A DNA stretch of 64,000 nt, taken from Verrucomicrobiaceae bacterium (lineage in GTDB: Bacteria; Verrucomicrobiota; Verrucomicrobiia; Verrucomicrobiales; Verrucomicrobiaceae). The stretch is from NCBI GenBank assembly GCA_016795465.1, contig JAEUHK010000131.1, positions 47,371-111,370 on the forward strand, given 5' to 3'. A program made the translations under genes and the position numbers. Shown in pieces: positions 54,885 through 63,290 of this stretch (the first letter of the stretch is position 1; each line of letters opens with the position of its first letter). Below the pieces are notes generated by a model, which did not search any database, was not told the DNA's origin, and worked only from the letters and a program-made list of their open reading frames with translations.

Positions 54885-57035
54885 ATGGCTATCCACACAC
54901 AAAACATCCAGCTCGGTGCTGGAACCCTCCAGATCGAAACCGGCAAATTTGCCAAACTCGCCGACGGCGCCGTCACCGTGCGTCTCGGTGACACCATCGT
55001 CCTCGTCACCGCCGTCTCCGCCACGAAAGTGAAGGACGGTCAGGACTTCTTCCCCCTCTCCGTCGAGTACAAGGAAAAAGCCTCCGCCGCAGGCCGCTTC
55101 CCCGGCGGTTACTTCAAGCGCGAAGGCCGCCCCACGGAAAAGGAAATCCTCACCTGCCGCATGACGGACCGCCCGCTGCGTCCGCTCTTCCCGAAAGGCT
55201 ACTACTACGACACCCAGGTCGTCGCCATCCTCCTCAGCGCCGACGGCGAGAACGACCCGGACATCTGCGCCATGAACGGTGCCTCCGCCGCTCTCTGCGT
55301 CTCCGACATTCCCTTCGCCGGCCCCGTCGGTGCTGTGCGCATCGGCCGCATCAATGGTGAGTTCATCATCAATCCCACGCAGTCCCAGCGTCTCGATAGC
55401 GACCTCGACCTCGTTTACGTCGGCAACAAGACCGACGTCATCATGATCGAAGGTGCCGCCAACGAGCTGCCTGAGGCCGAGTTCATCAAGGCCCTGCACT
55501 TCGCCCAAAACGAAGTCACCAAGATCGTCGCCGCCCAGGAAGAGCTCACGAAGCTCGCCGGCAAGCCGAAGCGCGAAGTGCCCCTCATGCTCGTCAAAGA
55601 TGAGCTCCTCGAAATCGCTTACGCCGTCGCTGGCGACCGCATCGAAGGCGCTCTCTACACGCCGTCCAAAGTCGCCCGTGGCAAAGCCGTCGGCGCTTTG
55701 AAGGACGAAGTCGCCGAAGCCATCAAGGCCAAGTTCCCCGAGGCCACGCCCTTCGAGATCAGCCAGGCCTTCGACTACCTCCAGAAGAAAGCCTTCCGCA
55801 TCTCCATCCTCGACAAGAAGAACCGTTGCGACGGTCGCGGCATCGACCAGCTCCGCCCGCTCTCCGGCGAAGCCTCCGTGCTTCCTCGCACGCACGGTTC
55901 CGCCAGCTTCACCCGTGGCGAAACGATGGCTCTCTCCATCGCCACGCTCGCTCCGGCCGACGAAGCCCAGGAAATGGACACCTACGCCGGTGGCCCCGAC
56001 ACGAAGCGCTTCATCCTTCACTACAACTTCCCTCCGTTCTCCGTCGGTGAAACCGGCCGCTTCGGTGGTCAGAACCGTCGTGAAATCGGCCACGGCGCCC
56101 TTGCCGAGCGCTCCATCGAGCCTGTCATCCCGGACAAGGCCACCTTCCCCTACGCCATCCGCGTGAGCAGCGAAGTCATGGAGTCCAACGGCTCCACCTC
56201 GATGGCCTCCGTGTGCTCCGGCGTCATGGCCCTCCTCGACGCCGGTGTGCCCATCAAGCGCCCCGTCGGCGGCATCAGCGTCGGTCTCGTCACCGAGTTC
56301 GAAGGCGACAACATGAAGCGCTACCTCACGATGCTCGACATCATTGGCAGCGAAGACCACTTCGGCGACATGGACTTCAAACTCTGCGGCACCAGCGAAG
56401 GCGTCACCGGCTACCAGCTTGACCTCAAGCTCCCCGGCATCCCGCTCAGCATCCTTGAGGAAGCCATCGCCAAGGCCAAGGCCGGCCGCACCCAGGTGCT
56501 CAGCGCCATGGCCAGCGCCATCGCCGAAGTGAAGCCCCTCAGCCCCTACGCCCCGCGCATCGAGATCATCAAGATCAACCCCGACAAGATCGGCGAGCTC
56601 ATCGGCCCTGGCGGCAAGAACATCAAAGCCATCCAGGCCGAATCCGGCGCGGAAATCAGCATCGAGGACGACGGCACCGTCTTCATCTATGCCTCCCGCA
56701 AGGAAAGCCTCGAGCGCGCCGTGGAAATGGTCAGCGGCCAGTTCCAGGAAATCGAAGTCGGCAAGCTCTACACGGGCCGCGTCGTCAGCACGACGAACTT
56801 CGGTGCCTTCATGAACCTTGGCGGCAAGAAAGACGGCCTGATCCACATCAGCGAACTCGCCGACTTCCGCGTCAACAAGACCGAAGACGTCGTCAAGACC
56901 GGCGACATCGTCACTGCCAAGTGCATCGGCATCGACGACAAAGGCCGCATCAAGATGAGCCGCAAAGCCGCCATGAAGGAGAAGGACGCCGCCGCCGCCG
57001 GTGGCGAAGCCGCCCCTGCTGCCGACGTCGGCTAA
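54885..57035 (+). CDS. pnp: Polyribonucleotide nucleotidyltransferase (PNPase)
   Basis: A 716-residue 3'-5' phosphorolytic exoribonuclease of mRNA decay. Two RNase PH domains (residues 13-150 and 320-460) with an all-helical linker; active-site elements FPGGYFKREGRPTEKE, MALSIATLA, and SVGLVTEFEGDN. A KH domain (about 560-620: DKIGELIGPGGKNIKAIQ) and S1 domain (about 625-700: GKLYTGRVVSTTNFGAFMNL) follow. Length and order are normal. The gene ends 30 nt before a strong terminator; a transcript with rpsO is usual. Confidence 0.97.
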   Translation: MAIHTQNIQLGAGTLQIETGKFAKLADGAVTVRLGDTIVLVTAVSATKVKDGQDFFPLSVEYKEKASAAGRFPGGYFKREGRPTEKEILTCRMTDRPLRPLFPKGYYYDTQVVAILLSADGENDPDICAMNGASAALCVSDIPFAGPVGAVRIGRINGEFIINPTQSQRLDSDLDLVYVGNKTDVIMIEGAANELPEAEFIKALHFAQNEVTKIVAAQEELTKLAGKPKREVPLMLVKDELLEIAYAVAGDRIEGALYTPSKVARGKAVGALKDEVAEAIKAKFPEATPFEISQAFDYLQKKAFRISILDKKNRCDGRGIDQLRPLSGEASVLPRTHGSASFTRGETMALSIATLAPADEAQEMDTYAGGPDTKRFILHYNFPPFSVGETGRFGGQNRREIGHGALAERSIEPVIPDKATFPYAIRVSSEVMESNGSTSMASVCSGVMALLDAGVPIKRPVGGISVGLVTEFEGDNMKRYLTMLDIIGSEDHFGDMDFKLCGTSEGVTGYQLDLKLPGIPLSILEEAIAKAKAGRTQVLSAMASAIAEVKPLSPYAPRIEIIKINPDKIGELIGPGGKNIKAIQAESGAEISIEDDGTVFIYASRKESLERAVEMVSGQFQEIEVGKLYTGRVVSTTNFGAFMNLGGKKDGLIHISELADFRVNKTEDVVKTGDIVTAKCIGIDDKGRIKMSRKAAMKEKDAAAAGGEAAPAADVG

Positions 57036-57065
57036 TCGCTGATCGAACAGCTCCTACACTCACGA

Positions 57066-57095
57066 AGAGGCCGCTTTCGAGCGGCCTCTTTTTTT
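57066..57095 (+). terminator. Rho-independent terminator of pnp
   Basis: AGAGGCCGC (57066-57074) pairs perfectly with GCGGCCTCT (57081-57089), loop TTTCGA, followed by a run of seven T residues. It ends the rpsO-pnp transcript, and its T-run directly precedes the stop of the convergent gene at 57094. Confidence 0.95.
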
Positions 57096-57606
57096 ATTCT
57101 TCACGGTCTTCCATTACTCTTGCGGTAACGAAAACGCCTCCATGGGCGATGCGGTGAAGCGAATCAAACCAAGGCGGGCATCGACTCGGATCATCCGAAA
57201 TGAAGCAGCCTAACCTGGAAGCCTGGAACTCGATCCCAACCAATCTGCTTTCACGGTCGTAGTAAGCCAAAACATCCTTCGAGTGAAGGTTCAGCGATTT
57301 AAAGAACTCATGATCATGTTCAAAGCCCCAATTGCCTGCAAACCTCACTGGTAATCGGTTCCGGGGAATACGTTTGACCTTGAGGTTCCACCTCGACTCC
57401 AAGGCAAAAAGCTCCGCATCAACGGTTCCAGAGGCAATAGAGCGGTAAAAGGTTTCCAAATCCCGAACCGCCTCAGCTGAACCGAACTCAGCACGAACGA
57501 TCTCCCGCCGCTCAGGGAAAACAAACGACCGAATGAGCATCAAACCGCCCCCAATCAATCCAACGACACCGCATAGGATGAGCAAGCGTCTGACGAGGTT
57601 CTTCAT
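57094..57606 (-). CDS. Hypothetical membrane-anchored protein
   Basis: A 170-residue protein with one transmembrane segment at about residues 8-26 (LILCGVVGLIGGGLMLI) and a soluble part outside the membrane that includes a Cys pair (GCFISDDPSRCPPW). No family recognised. Its 3' end abuts the pnp terminator, so the two converge. GC is lower than the neighbouring pnp gene (codon use with more A and T), a possible sign of acquisition together with the toxin-antitoxin genes that follow. Confidence 0.6.
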   Translation of the reverse strand: MKNLVRRLLILCGVVGLIGGGLMLIRSFVFPERREIVRAEFGSAEAVRDLETFYRSIASGTVDAELFALESRWNLKVKRIPRNRLPVRFAGNWGFEHDHEFFKSLNLHSKDVLAYYDRESRLVGIEFQASRLGCFISDDPSRCPPWFDSLHRIAHGGVFVTARVMEDREE

Positions 57607-57618
57607 GGCTCAATAAGC

Positions 57619-58032
57619 TTACGGAACCCTCACCTCGATCCATTTCAAATCGGGCACATCGCTGAAATCTTTGGAATTGGAGGTCAGCACGGTGAAATCA
57701 CGCTGAACAGCCTGCGCAGCCAGCCACAGGTCTTGAATGCGAAAGTCCGAGCCACGACCGGTCTTCTCCAACTTGGCTGCCAATGTCGCAAAAACCTCCG
57801 CCGTATCCCCTGTGATACGAAGCAAAGGCTTTCGGCGCATACGTCGAAGTGTATTCAGCGCCTGGAGCCTCTTGGCCTCATCCTTCATCAACTCGATCCC
57901 GAAACGAACCTCCGCCACATTCACCGGCGAGAGGTAAACCGGCTCCTGATGAGTCAGCGCATGAATGTCGGCCACAGCGAGCCTGCCGCGCTCAATAGCG
58001 ATCCACAAATTCGTGTCGATCAGGAATCCCAT
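57619..58032 (-). CDS. vapC: PIN-domain toxin VapC
   Basis: A 137-residue PIN-domain ribonuclease. Acidic residues of the fold are visible: Asp6 in FLIDTNLWIA, Glu40 in VNVAEVRFGIE, Asp in RIQDLWLAAQA and the distal TSNSKDF. Toxins of this family cleave tRNA or rRNA sites. It overlaps the antitoxin gene by 13 nt downstream of it. Cognate antitoxin is the Phd-type protein encoded at 58020-58295. Confidence 0.88.
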   Translation of the reverse strand: MGFLIDTNLWIAIERGRLAVADIHALTHQEPVYLSPVNVAEVRFGIELMKDEAKRLQALNTLRRMRRKPLLRITGDTAEVFATLAAKLEKTGRGSDFRIQDLWLAAQAVQRDFTVLTSNSKDFSDVPDLKWIEVRVP

Positions 58033-58295
58033 GGGTTACGAAGCTGTTTGAGCGTCATGTTGGAATTACTGCGACTGGCTTCAATACCCCTCAGCATCTC
58101 GTCGGCCGTTTCATCATCCAGCGTGCCATGGAGATCACCAAACACCTCCAAGGCGTCCATGGACTCCGGCTCAGGAACCAATCTGGCGACTGGATGGTCA
58201 TTGCGGACGAGCAAAATCTCCTCCTGCTCGCTTTCCAAGCTCACCAGCACCGCGCTGAAATTCCGGACGGCTTCCGCCACAAGGACTGTTTTCAT
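58020..58295 (-). CDS. Phd/YefM-type antitoxin of the VapC
   Basis: A 91-residue protein. The N-terminal Phd/YefM DNA-binding fold is recognised by VLVAEAVRNFSAVLVSLES and EILLVRNDHPVARLVP; the acidic C-terminal tail (LDDETADEMLRGIEASRS) would wrap the toxin. It is the upstream gene of the pair, with 13 nt overlap, typical of VapBC operons with autoregulation by the antitoxin. The promoter would lie at about 58300-58350. Confidence 0.85.
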   Translation of the reverse strand: MKTVLVAEAVRNFSAVLVSLESEQEEILLVRNDHPVARLVPEPESMDALEVFGDLHGTLDDETADEMLRGIEASRSNSNMTLKQLRNPWDS

Positions 58296-58398
58296 AGTCG
58301 AAGGCTATCAGACTCGTCGGAGCTAGGCAAGAGGCTTGATTCTGCCAGTTTCAAACTCACCACTGGCATCTTCGTGGCCTCTGCCACACACTCCCGCC

Positions 58399-58659
58399 AT
58401 GATCACCATCCCGATCTCTGTGAGTGAGGACTTCGCCGCGCTGCTGCGTGTGGGCGATCGCTCGCTGCCTGCGGCGGCGGTCGAGCTCATGGTTTTGGAG
58501 CTGTATCGCCGAGGAGTCGTTTCAGGCGGCAAAGCAGCAGAATGGCTCGGAACCAGCCGCCAGGAGTTCATTCATCATGCGTCTCGACTCGGCATACCCG
58601 CGATTCAGATGACGGACGATGAATGGGAGGCGGAATCCAAGCTCGCAGCCAGCCTGTGA
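58399..58659 (+). CDS. UPF0175-family antitoxin-like protein
   Basis: An 86-residue protein with the UPF0175 pattern: PISVSEDFAALLRVGDRSLPAAAVELMVLELYRRGVVSGGKAAEWLG, an HTH-like arrangement. It usually precedes DUF3368 PIN-domain proteins, which is the case here, and is regarded as their antitoxin. The stop overlaps the next gene's start (GTGA at 58656). Start ATG 58399 has a short upstream intergenic gap of about 100 bp to the divergent Phd gene. Confidence 0.82.
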   Translation: MITIPISVSEDFAALLRVGDRSLPAAAVELMVLELYRRGVVSGGKAAEWLGTSRQEFIHHASRLGIPAIQMTDDEWEAESKLAASL

Positions 58660-59090
58660 GCGCTCCTGTCATCAGCAACTCAAGCCCGCTGATCGCCTTG
58701 GAGCAAATCGGGCAGCTCCACCTGCTCGAATCGTTGTTCGGCGAAGTCTGGGTGCCTTCAGCGGTCGTCAACGAGGGGGCAATGACCGTATCCCTGCCAC
58801 CCAGCATTCAGTTGCGCCCGATCAGCAACGCCCTGGCTGCCACCGTGCTCAAAACAACGCTCGGGGCGGGCGAAAGCGAGGCCATCACCCTCGATGATCG
58901 TCCCGCCCGCAGGATGGCGGAATCACTCGGCCTCACCGTCATGGGCACGCTTGGCATCCTGTCCTCAGCCAAGAAGCGAGGCATGATCTCTGCCGTCAAA
59001 CCTCTGATCGCCGCACTGGACCAGGTTCACTTCCATGTCGCCCCTGAACTCGCTCATCGCGTCATTCTCGACGCAGGCGAACAGCCTTGA
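58656..59090 (+). CDS. DUF3368 PIN-domain toxin-like protein
   Basis: A 144-residue protein of the DUF3368/PIN group. The first strand VISNSSPLIALEQIG has Ser-Asn-Ser in place of the canonical first Asp, which is typical of this group; further residues are in AGESEAITLDDRPARRMAE. GTG start overlaps the UPF0175 stop, making a coupled pair. Second back-to-back PIN-domain module in the window. Nuclease activity is uncertain given the altered first acidic residue. Confidence 0.8.
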   Translation: MSAPVISNSSPLIALEQIGQLHLLESLFGEVWVPSAVVNEGAMTVSLPPSIQLRPISNALAATVLKTTLGAGESEAITLDDRPARRMAESLGLTVMGTLGILSSAKKRGMISAVKPLIAALDQVHFHVAPELAHRVILDAGEQP

Positions 59091-59768
59091 GAGGGTGCAT
59101 TTCCCGGATGATTGAGGGCCACCAGCCCCATTTCCGTGTTTTCCGTGCGTTCCGTGGTTCCAACGTCTGGGCAGCTTCGCTAGATCTCGCGGATACTCCG
59201 ATTCACCTGCCCGAGTCTCGATAATCACTCACCGACGGTTGCTCAGTGGCCCTTGAAGCTCCGAGCGCTCAAAACGAATCTTCAGCCAGCGTCACCGAGT
59301 CTGCATTCCCACTCACCGACATTCGTTGAGCAGGTCACGAGCCTCCAAAGCCTTGCCGCATGATCTCTGCGGAGGTCACCGAAGCTCCAAATCCACTCAC
59401 CGACGGTCGCCGAGATGACTTTGAAGCTGGGGGCGCGTCGCTGAGATGGCCGGGTGAGGCCACTGAGGCTCTTTTGCTACTCAGCGACGCTCGCTGAGCA
59501 GGTCTTGAGTTTTCGCCGGGGTGTGTCATGATGCGATTGAAGGCATCGTCGATCGTTTTCCGGGCGCTGTGCTTCTCGTTTCATCTTTGGGCTGCCCAAG
59601 CTGGCTCGCCGAAAAGGTGATTCATTGTTCCCGAGTCCACTTTATCCCGATTCGATGCCTTTCCATGGCTTGTGGGGACCTTTCCCGGCTGGCGCGATTC
59701 ATCGGCCAACGGCTCCGAGGTCCGTGTCTCACAGTCTCCTCCTCTCCCTGTCTCCTGGTCTTCCTCCC
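59091..59768. repeat. Gene-free stretch with degenerate CTCACCGACG / TTGAAGCTCC repeats and a palindrome
   Basis: No gene is supported. The block ACTCACCGACGGTYGCY recurs at about 59225 and 59396 with relatives at about 59310 (CACTCACCGACATTCGTTGAG) and about 59475 (TACTCAGCGACGCTCGCTGAG). Associated blocks TTGAAGCTCC, GATGACTTTGAAGCTGG and GCAGGTC recur after each. The copy near 59480 contains CTCAGCGA-CGC-TCGCTGAG, a perfect 8-bp-arm palindrome. From 59550 on I see nothing in particular up to the next gene. Confidence 0.6.
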
Positions 59769-60686
59769 ATGGCTGCCAACCCGACACCGACGAATCTCTC
59801 CGAGCTGCTCGCCAGCTACCATGACGCCGTGCGCGGCTGTTTGGAGTTGGAAACGGAGATCGGCCTGAAACAAAACACCGCCGCGAGGATGCAGGCGGCT
59901 TGGGATGCCTATCAGGCGGCGCAAACCGAGGTGGGACGGCTCAAGCTCGTGCGCGATGCCGCCCGAACCGAGGTGCGCGAGGCAGAGGCGGCGGGCGAGC
60001 GCCGGATCGGGTGCTGTCGGCTGCGGCTGGTGATGCTGCTGGGCAGCACTTACAGCGTGGCCTGGGGCGCGGCGGGCTTTCCAGACCACAGCACGCAGGT
60101 GCCGGAAGCCTCCGCGAAACGCAGCAGCCTGCTCACCCAGCTCGCTGGCTGGTTCGGGAATGCTCCCGCGAAGGAAAGCGCGGACATGGGGGCCACCGCG
60201 GCGCTGTGCCAGCAGGCGCATGATCGGATCCGCGCCGCGCATGCGGCGGTGAATCAGAACAAGTCCACGCTGGCCGCTGCCGTGAAGATCAAAGATGCCG
60301 GGGTGCGAAAGCTGCGGGTGCGCTACCGGAGCCTGATCCGCGAAATCGACATCGTGCTGAGCGAGGATGATCCTCGCTGGCACCGCTTTGGCCTGCGCAT
60401 GCCCGCGCAGCCGACCATGCCCCAGCCCGTGGAGTCCTTGACCGCCGAAGCCCTTGGCGATGGCCGCGTGCAGCTCACCTGGCCCCGCGCTCCGCATGCC
60501 CGCCGCTACCGCGTGCAGATGCGCCGTGCAGGCGAGGAACTCTTCACGAACGTCCTCACGGTCCACGACCTCGAAGCCCTGTTGTCCGATCTACCCATTG
60601 GCACCGACCTTGAATTCCGCGTCCTCTCCGCCAACGACCTCGACGAATGCAGCACCGGACCGGTGACGCGGGTGCAGGTGAGATGA
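59769..60686 (+). CDS. Fibronectin type III domain protein, paralogue of 3353-3982
   Basis: A 305-residue protein. N-terminal part (1-80) is helical with a predicted coiled coil rich in Ala, Glu and Arg; a hydrophobic stretch RLRLVMLLGSTYS at about 83-96 may touch the membrane. The C-terminal domain from about 205 is a fibronectin III domain (SLTAEALGDGRVQLTWPRAP, RYRVQMRR, DLPIGTDLEFRVLSAN). The N-terminus MAANPTPTNLSELLASYHDAV resembles that of the 3353-3982 protein in layout though not in close sequence. Function unknown; may belong to a small family of accessory proteins. Confidence 0.68.
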   Translation: MAANPTPTNLSELLASYHDAVRGCLELETEIGLKQNTAARMQAAWDAYQAAQTEVGRLKLVRDAARTEVREAEAAGERRIGCCRLRLVMLLGSTYSVAWGAAGFPDHSTQVPEASAKRSSLLTQLAGWFGNAPAKESADMGATAALCQQAHDRIRAAHAAVNQNKSTLAAAVKIKDAGVRKLRVRYRSLIREIDIVLSEDDPRWHRFGLRMPAQPTMPQPVESLTAEALGDGRVQLTWPRAPHARRYRVQMRRAGEELFTNVLTVHDLEALLSDLPIGTDLEFRVLSANDLDECSTGPVTRVQVR

Positions 60687-61000
60687 GCGAAACGTTGACC
60701 CAACATCCGATTCGCCGCAGAGGGGCCAAGAGGCAGAGGACGAAGAGTTGAATGGATGGAGGTCTCACGCCAAGGCGCGAAGGCACCAAGTTGTAGGTCG
60801 TGTTGGAAAACCTGTTGGAGCATCCTCGACTGTGCGCCAGCAAAGTGGCCATCTCGCTCCGCCGAGATGAGCAAGAGGCCGCCGCCAACACCCGTGCGCC
60901 AGGATTTCCAGCCGCGTTCTGCTTGCCCCACGCTTCGTTCCTCTCGCGGAGCGAGAGGACTACCTTGCTTCGCCTGACCGGTGCCGTGGGGTTTCAAACA
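60687..61000. other. Gene-free stretch, hairpin-rich
   Basis: No gene is supported. It contains CGCCAAGGCGCGAAGGC-like sequence near 60770, of the type dispersed in related genomes, and a small hairpin CCTCTCG-CGGAG-CGAGAGG near 60940-60958. Then it leads into the MITE-like element at 61001. Confidence 0.45.
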
Positions 61001-61140
61001 CTAGGCCGTGTTTTGAAAAATTCAGTGTATGTTGTTTACGCTTTAGCGTGCTAAAAGCCATCGCACGCTAAAGCGTGAACAACATACTCCAGACGCGCCT
61101 TGCAAGATCAGTGCACCGTGGGTTTGCAAACACGGCCTAG
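61001..61140. mobile_element. MITE-like element with terminal and internal inverted repeats
   Basis: Outer ends: CTAGGCCGTGTTT at 61001-61013 and AAACACGGCCTAG at 61128-61140 are exact inverse complements. CTAG at each end fits an IS5-type YTAR target duplication flanking 9-bp GGCCGTGTT ends. Inside, 25-bp arms at 61027-61051 and 61063-61087 pair with one mismatch around an 11-nt loop (TAAAAGCCATC). No transposase gene lies inside. The right end supplies the stop codon TAG of cmk (61137-61139). Confidence 0.75.
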
Positions 61141-61799
61141 ATGCCCGGGAGACCTTTGGATTGAAGGGCGTTGAGCACCTGCTGGACGGCTTGGTCGAGA
61201 GTGATGGCCGAGTTGTCGATGATCGTTGCTCCCTCGGGAATCACGAGGGGGCTCGATTTGCGGGCTTTGTCGATGCGGTCGCGTTCGGCGAGGTTGTCGG
61301 CCTGGCCTTGGGCGCGGCGGCGGGCACTGCGGACCTCTTCGGAGGCATCGATGTAGATTTTGAAGGGGCTGTCCGGGAAGACGACGCTGCCGATGTCACG
61401 CCCTTCCATCACGAGCGAGCCGAGACGGATGAGAGCACGTTGATCGGCGACAAGGCGCGTGCGCACCTCTGGCACACGGGCGACGAGGGACACGGCCGCA
61501 TTGACGGCATCGCTGTTGAGCTGGTCGGAGGTCAAATCATGGCCGTCGAGACGCACATGGGTCTGTCCATCGCTGACGGGGCATTCAAAGATGATCGAAG
61601 GCAGCACCGCGACGACGGCGCTGGCATCGTTCGGATCGATGCCGCGGTTCAGCACGGCCCAGGTGAAGGCGCGATACATGTTGCCGGTGCCCACGAAGGT
61701 ATAGCCAAGCTTCTCCGCGACGAGTTTCGCGATGCTGCTTTTGCCGGAGGCGGCGGGGCCGTCGATGGTGATGACTGCGGGCATGCCGGAAGACTCCAA
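61137..61799 (-). CDS. cmk: Cytidylate kinase
   Basis: A 220-residue kinase phosphorylating CMP and dCMP with ATP. P-loop GPAASGKSSIAKLVA (about residues 14-28), the nucleoside-binding segment YTFVGTGNMYRAFTWAVL, LVMEGRDIGSVVFPD and the C-terminal LID RRRAQGQADNLAERDRIDKARKSSPL. The stop TAG is contributed by the inserted element at 61001-61140, so the last residues (KGLPGI) may differ from the ancestral end. The start is at 61799 or the MPAVITIDG at 61784. Lies 2 nt downstream of aroA on the same strand, an operon. Confidence 0.93.
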   Translation of the reverse strand: MESSGMPAVITIDGPAASGKSSIAKLVAEKLGYTFVGTGNMYRAFTWAVLNRGIDPNDASAVVAVLPSIIFECPVSDGQTHVRLDGHDLTSDQLNSDAVNAAVSLVARVPEVRTRLVADQRALIRLGSLVMEGRDIGSVVFPDSPFKIYIDASEEVRSARRRAQGQADNLAERDRIDKARKSSPLVIPEGATIIDNSAITLDQAVQQVLNALQSKGLPGI

Positions 61800-61801
61800 A
61801 A

Positions 61802-63154
61802 TTAGTGCGGCGGGATGCGGGTGATCGTCGGGATGGGACGAGCGGCGGTATCGCCATGCAGGAAGAGATCGAGGTGATGCTCAAAGCCGGGGTAGCTCGT
61901 GGCGATGCACTCGGTGCCTTCGATGGTCGTGGTGCCTTCCGCGAACATGCCGGCAATGGCAAAGGCCATCGCGATGCGGTGATCACCAAAGCAGGGCAGG
62001 GTGGCGCCTTGCAATTTCGCGCCGCCTTCGATCTCCATGCCGTCCGGACGCTCGGTGACCTTCACGCCCATGAGGCGGAGGTTGTGCGCGACGGCGGCGA
62101 TGCGGTCAGTTTCCTTTACACGAAGCTCCTCGGCATCGCGGATGAGGGTGTTGCCACGGGCGAGAGCACCAGCGACGGCGAGGATGGGCAGTTCGTCGAT
62201 CACGTTCGGGATCTCAGCACCTCCGATGACGGTGGCGTTCAGCTCACCACCTTTGACGACGATGTTGCCACGCGGTTCGCCATCCGACTGGATCTCCGAG
62301 TGAGTGACTTGGGCACCCATGCGCAGCAGCACATTGAGGATGCCGGTGCGGGTGGGATTGAGGCCGACGTTCTTAATGATGATCTGCGAGCCGGGCGAGG
62401 CGGCCACGGCCACCATCCAGAAGGCGGCGCTGGAGATGTCTCCCGGCACCACGATGTCACGTGCCTGCGGTTCCTGCGGTCCGTAAACACTCACGGCATC
62501 TTCTTCGCGAAGCCATTTGATGCCGAAGTGGCTGAAAAGACGCTCGGTATGATTCCGCGTGGCCACCGGCTCGACGACAGTCGTTTTGCCCTGCGCAAAG
62601 AGTCCGGCGAGCAGCACGGCACTCTTCACCTGGGCGCTGGCGACGGGCAGTTTGTAATACATCGGCTTCAAATTGCCGCCGGTGACCTTCAGCGGGGCGC
62701 AGATCTTCTCGCCCTGGCCTTCCACGCGGGCACCCATCTGGCCGAGCGGATCGGCGACGCGTTTCATCGGGCGCTTCGAGAGCGAAGGATCGCCAAACAG
62801 CTCGGTGGTGAAGTTTTGACCGGCGAGGATGCCGCAAAGCAGGCGCGTGGTGGTGCCGGAGTTGCCGCAATCAATCGGATGCGCTGGTGCTTGAAGCTTC
62901 GCGCCTTTGCCTGTGATGGCCAGTTTCACGAGGCCGATGCCCTCGACCTCTTCGAGCGGCTGCACCTCGGCTCCGAGGGCCTGCATGGCCTTCACGGTGC
63001 AGAGGCAGTCTTCGCTCGGCAGGAAGCCATCGATGACGGTGGTGCCTTTGGCCAGGCCGGCGAACATCGCAGAGCGATGGGAGATGCTTTTATCGCCGGG
63101 GACGGTGATCTCGGCGGGGATGCTCTTGAGTTTGCGGGATTTCAGGGTGGCCAT
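61802..63154 (-). CDS. aroA: 3-phosphoshikimate 1-carboxyvinyltransferase (EPSP synthase)
   Basis: A 450-residue shikimate-pathway enzyme joining PEP with shikimate-3-phosphate. Typical segments: VPGDKSISHRSAMFAGLAKG (residues about 17-36), DCGNSGTTTRLLCGILAG (about 93-110), LSKRPMKRVADPLGQMGA and DELPILAVAGALARGNT. The start at 63154 (MATLKSRKLKS) is chosen; an upstream start at 63217 has a non-conserved leader. Forms an operon with cmk, a common pairing in bacteria. The class (glyphosate sensitivity) is not decided. Confidence 0.96.
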   Translation of the reverse strand: MATLKSRKLKSIPAEITVPGDKSISHRSAMFAGLAKGTTVIDGFLPSEDCLCTVKAMQALGAEVQPLEEVEGIGLVKLAITGKGAKLQAPAHPIDCGNSGTTTRLLCGILAGQNFTTELFGDPSLSKRPMKRVADPLGQMGARVEGQGEKICAPLKVTGGNLKPMYYKLPVASAQVKSAVLLAGLFAQGKTTVVEPVATRNHTERLFSHFGIKWLREEDAVSVYGPQEPQARDIVVPGDISSAAFWMVAVAASPGSQIIIKNVGLNPTRTGILNVLLRMGAQVTHSEIQSDGEPRGNIVVKGGELNATVIGGAEIPNVIDELPILAVAGALARGNTLIRDAEELRVKETDRIAAVAHNLRLMGVKVTERPDGMEIEGGAKLQGATLPCFGDHRIAMAFAIAGMFAEGTTTIEGTECIATSYPGFEHHLDLFLHGDTAARPIPTITRIPPH

Positions 63155-63290
63155 GCGAAAAGAATCCGCCGGGTTGGGGAATGGGCGGCCCGGTTCATGG
63201 CGCATGCCCGCGGGCATTTCAACCGGCTTGCAGACTCATGTTTCCCTCCAAGAAGTGCGCGGTTTCCGCGTTTCGGCAGCCCACCCGCTC

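Noticed and set aside
54720..56846. Long leftward frame of about 700 codons opposite pnp
   Set aside because: Antisense shadow of pnp; composition is dominated by Asp, Gly and Ala and no motif is present.
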